Below, one piece after another: positions 52,114 through 54,217 of a DNA stretch of 54,217 nucleotides (the first letter of the stretch is position 1; each line of letters starts with the position of its first letter). Below the pieces are notes generated by a model, which made no database searches, was not told the origin of the DNA, and was given only the letters and a program-made list of their open reading frames with translations. The DNA lies in the NCBI RefSeq assembly GCF_009711055.1, contig NZ_WMJY01000023.1, forward strand, positions 248 through 54,464. The letters are read 5' to 3'. This DNA is from Myroides pelagicus. Lineage in GTDB: Bacteria; Bacteroidota; Bacteroidia; Flavobacteriales; Flavobacteriaceae. A program made the position numbers and the translations under genes.

Positions 52114-53421
52114 ATGAGTATTTGGGCAAACTATTCTAAAGAGCAACAACAAGAATATATTCAGTTTCTACAAGTATATGGAGCCTTGTCTAACCTGTTT
52201 AGACAAAAACAAGGAGATCCTATACCCTATCTAGATTCTAAGTTTCAAGAAACTGTCTTTGCAAGAGCTTTTGATTGTCAGAATGTTGATATTGGAAATA
52301 CGCCACATGATGTATTGTCAATTATACAAGGACAACGAATTGGTATTGGTCTTAAAACTTGGATGGGAAGTAGACCTTCTTTTCAAAAAACCATGCAACT
52401 CAAAAGATATCAAGATGATATCAATGCTGTAAAAATGAACCATGAAGCTCTAGCTCATACTCTATCTCAAATCAGAAATGAACGATTAATTACAGATTAC
52501 CAAAGGCTTGGATTAAACCCCGACTCTAACATCTACCATTATGTAACCCGTGATGAGGGACACTTTCTAATTAATGAGTGCGCCTATCCTTTAATTGATA
52601 CAAGTAATCTAAAAGATTTTTCTTGTACAAATTCTGCATTCTCTTGGTCGGATGGATTAAAAGATTACAAATTTACTTTTGCTGATTCTCAAATCTGGCA
52701 AAAATTTGATTCAAGTAAAAAGGATAGTTTACTACTTGATCAATTTAAAGTTGATATTATTGAAAATCCTTTTGATTTTTTACTTGAGGCGTATATGACT
52801 CTTTTAGGAAAGGCTCAAACAATCAAGGAGGAAGACATTGTTGAAGTGTTCTTACCTTTGTATTCCTACAGAAGCCAAGAAGTGGAAGAAAAATCTGGAT
52901 TAAACGCATGGAATGCGGCTCCAAAATCCAAAGGAAGTGGTATTCCAAGGCCTTTAAATGAAGTATATATTCCAATACCTAGAGAATTTCATGAAAAGAA
53001 TCCAGACTTTTTTACTGCAAATATTTTTGAATTTGAAAAAGAAAGAGAAGCTTTTCAAGGAGATAAAAAAGATAGACCTGAAGTGCGCTTTCATCTTCAA
53101 TTACCCAATGGCAAACGCATACCAGCACTTGTTACTCAAAGTAATATGAAAGGCTTACAATCAGGTAGCAATACAGAAGTGGATGAAAACGGGAAGCGCT
53201 ATGGACAAGCTGCTCTTGGACAGTGGTTACTTGTGGATGTATTAGGGTTGAAGGATCGAACCCTTGTAACTCGAGAATGGCTACGAAAAAAAGAAACAGA
53301 TTCAGTTAGACTCTGGAGAAAAAAAGGGGATTATTCTACCATTTATATTGACTTTGCTCCAATAGACTCGTTTGAAAATTTTATCAAAGGAGAGCCTGTT
53401 TCATTAGATCAGGAAAGTTAA
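52114..53421 (+). CDS. Restriction endonuclease-like protein with possible B3-type C-terminal domain
   Basis: A 435-residue protein. The N-terminal region (about 40-100) reads DSKFQETVFARAFDCQNVDIGNTPHDVLSIIQGQRIGIGLKTWMGSRPSFQKTMQLKRY, resembling a PD-(D/E)xK core with an Asp and a G-L-K lysine. The C-terminal part (about 285-390) has EVYIPIPREFHEKNPDFFTANIF and FHLQLPNGKRIPALVTQSNMKGLQSG, which resembles the B3-like DNA-binding domain of NgoFVII/BfiI-type enzymes. No methyltransferase is in view, but an AIPR-like gene faces it and the region continues past the window. Confidence 0.65.
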   Translation: MSIWANYSKEQQQEYIQFLQVYGALSNLFRQKQGDPIPYLDSKFQETVFARAFDCQNVDIGNTPHDVLSIIQGQRIGIGLKTWMGSRPSFQKTMQLKRYQDDINAVKMNHEALAHTLSQIRNERLITDYQRLGLNPDSNIYHYVTRDEGHFLINECAYPLIDTSNLKDFSCTNSAFSWSDGLKDYKFTFADSQIWQKFDSSKKDSLLLDQFKVDIIENPFDFLLEAYMTLLGKAQTIKEEDIVEVFLPLYSYRSQEVEEKSGLNAWNAAPKSKGSGIPRPLNEVYIPIPREFHEKNPDFFTANIFEFEKEREAFQGDKKDRPEVRFHLQLPNGKRIPALVTQSNMKGLQSGSNTEVDENGKRYGQAALGQWLLVDVLGLKDRTLVTREWLRKKETDSVRLWRKKGDYSTIYIDFAPIDSFENFIKGEPVSLDQES

Positions 53422-53451
53422 ATAGCTACTCTTTGAGTAGTAGCTATTTAA
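53418..53451. terminator. Bidirectional terminator between converging defence genes
   Basis: TTAAATAGCTACT (53418-53430) pairs with AGTAGCTATTTAA (53439-53451) around an 8-nt loop. The left arm includes the stop codon of the restriction gene. It separates it from the leftward AIPR-like gene. Confidence 0.7.
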
Positions 53452-53457
53452 TCATAT

Positions 53458-54216
53458 CTATATAGCTCCTTCATCTAAAGCTGTTTCATAAATCATGAAA
53501 AGTATCTTAGATTGCATCTCACTTGGCACAATAATTCTTCCATTAGCTCTACTTTCCAATATTCCTATCTGTTTTGATGACAATCTTTTTACAGATTTAT
53601 TATTTTTAAAATAATCATACATCTTTATCCAGACCTCATCTGTTATTTCTAATACCTTAACCTGTTTGTCGATATCATTATCAATCTTTTTATTTTGACT
53701 ATCTTCTTTTCTTTTGTATAGTTTTTCTTGAACAGTAACACATAAAGATTCATCAATCTCATCAATATCTATTGCTAAGTCCTTTACTGCTAACCAGCAA
53801 GATTCTTGCTTTGTCCATTGAGAAATGTTAGCATGTCCCGACGGCGGATTAGTAATTCGTTTGTATACCTTTTGTGTTATATTTTCTAATATTTTAATTA
53901 GAGCTTTTGGCAAGGCTTGTTCTTTCCATATACTTTCAAAATTAAAAACTAAACCAGAATACTGAAACAATGCTGATAAATAAGCAATTGAATAGGTTAC
54001 TGTCTGTGCTCTATATCCTCCATCATACCAAGGTGCGTCAGATACCATCTTTTCAACAGCTCTAAACATAATAACTTTAGAAATAGCCGCTTTAAAGTAT
54101 AATTCAGAGATAGCCAGCCCATCTCTATCTAGCAAATCATTGATGTAATCAGCAAATCTTCCAAAATTAAACTCTGCACCTGGATATTCCGGTTTGATTT
54201 GTGCCAGTGATTTCGG
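53458..54216 (-). CDS. AIPR-like abortive infection protein, C-terminal part
   Basis: The frame is open to the right edge of the window, so this is the C-terminal 252 residues of a larger protein. It reads AEFNFGRFADYINDLLDRDGLAISELYFKAAISKVIMFRAVEKMV then APWYDGGYRAQTVTYSIAYLSAL, a pattern I associate with the AIPR (abortive infection phage resistance) family. The C-terminus is helical (EVWIKMYDYFKNNKSVKRLSSKQIGILESRANGRIIVPSEMQSKILFMIYE). AIPR genes often sit with a DNA methyltransferase, a Z1 protein and a restriction-like gene. The family call is from memory and moderate. Confidence 0.55.
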   Translation of the reverse strand, partial: PKSLAQIKPEYPGAEFNFGRFADYINDLLDRDGLAISELYFKAAISKVIMFRAVEKMVSDAPWYDGGYRAQTVTYSIAYLSALFQYSGLVFNFESIWKEQALPKALIKILENITQKVYKRITNPPSGHANISQWTKQESCWLAVKDLAIDIDEIDESLCVTVQEKLYKRKEDSQNKKIDNDIDKQVKVLEITDEVWIKMYDYFKNNKSVKRLSSKQIGILESRANGRIIVPSEMQSKILFMIYETALDEGAI

Positions 54217-54217
54217 A

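Overview
The window is about 54 kb of AT-rich DNA from a Bacteroidota genome, most likely a Flavobacteriia member. This rests on the CTnDOT-type tra genes (DUF4133/4134/4138/4141 families), the SusC/SusD pair, RteC, a small DUF6520-type protein, TAnnTTTG-like promoters and weak Shine-Dalgarno signals. Almost all of it is the body of one integrative conjugative element (ICE), loaded with anti-phage and anti-DNA genes. No rRNA, tRNA, CRISPR array or complete insertion sequence was seen.

Layout. Left edge (1-5.5 kb): the C-terminal end of a tyrosine integrase, a HigA-like antitoxin fragment without its HTH, two small accessory genes, an excisionase-like HTH gene, a frameshifted Mrr restriction gene and two unknown genes. 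Transfer operon on the minus strand (5.6-19.6 kb): traA-B-C-D then traE-F-G-I-J-K-L-M-N, ended by a hairpin terminator. A Gabija defence pair (gajA-gajB) is inserted in the opposite orientation between traD and traE. From 19.6 to 23.7 kb: a TA-rich repeat region upstream of traA, an inverted-repeat cluster, and three single-gene units (HEPN-like protein, Mrr-type nuclease, Lit-like metalloprotease) separated by attC-like inverted repeats. Mobilisation block (23.7-29.3 kb): relaxase mobB, accessory mobA, a CoiA-like nuclease gene, and the VirD4-type coupling protein. Excision block (29.5-34.5 kb): a RadC-like gene, an acetyltransferase, topoisomerase III, a DUF3945-type gene and an excisionase-like HTH, matching the xis2-orf3-exc layout of CTnDOT. 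From 35 to 38.5 kb: a helicase-nuclease fusion and an HTH regulator with a doubled palindromic operator.

Regulatory and peptide-handling block (38.6-52.0 kb): a structured non-coding stretch, an attenuator-like leader, then SusC, SusD and an S9 prolyl-oligopeptidase. Facing these is a minus-strand set encoding a 109-aa CPPLCP protein, a 7-TM protein, a histidine kinase, a NarL-type response regulator, a MauE-like membrane protein and an exported 4-Cys small protein. Divergent from the set is rteC. The same paired motif (CGTGTTTTCAC spaced 21-22 bp) lies before the MauE gene and between the sensor operon and rteC. I infer that this two-component system controls both the redox/peptide genes and rteC, and so excision of the element. 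The right edge carries a restriction endonuclease gene with a possible B3-like DNA-binding domain and the C-terminal part of an AIPR-like protein, the start of another defence cluster.

The genes therefore form three layers: movement (int, xis, topB, mob, tra), control (RteC, the two-component system, HTH proteins, operators) and protection against phage or competing DNA (Mrr, Gabija, the cassette genes, helicase-nuclease, restriction/AIPR). All family assignments come from reading motifs in the translated sequence; no database search was run.
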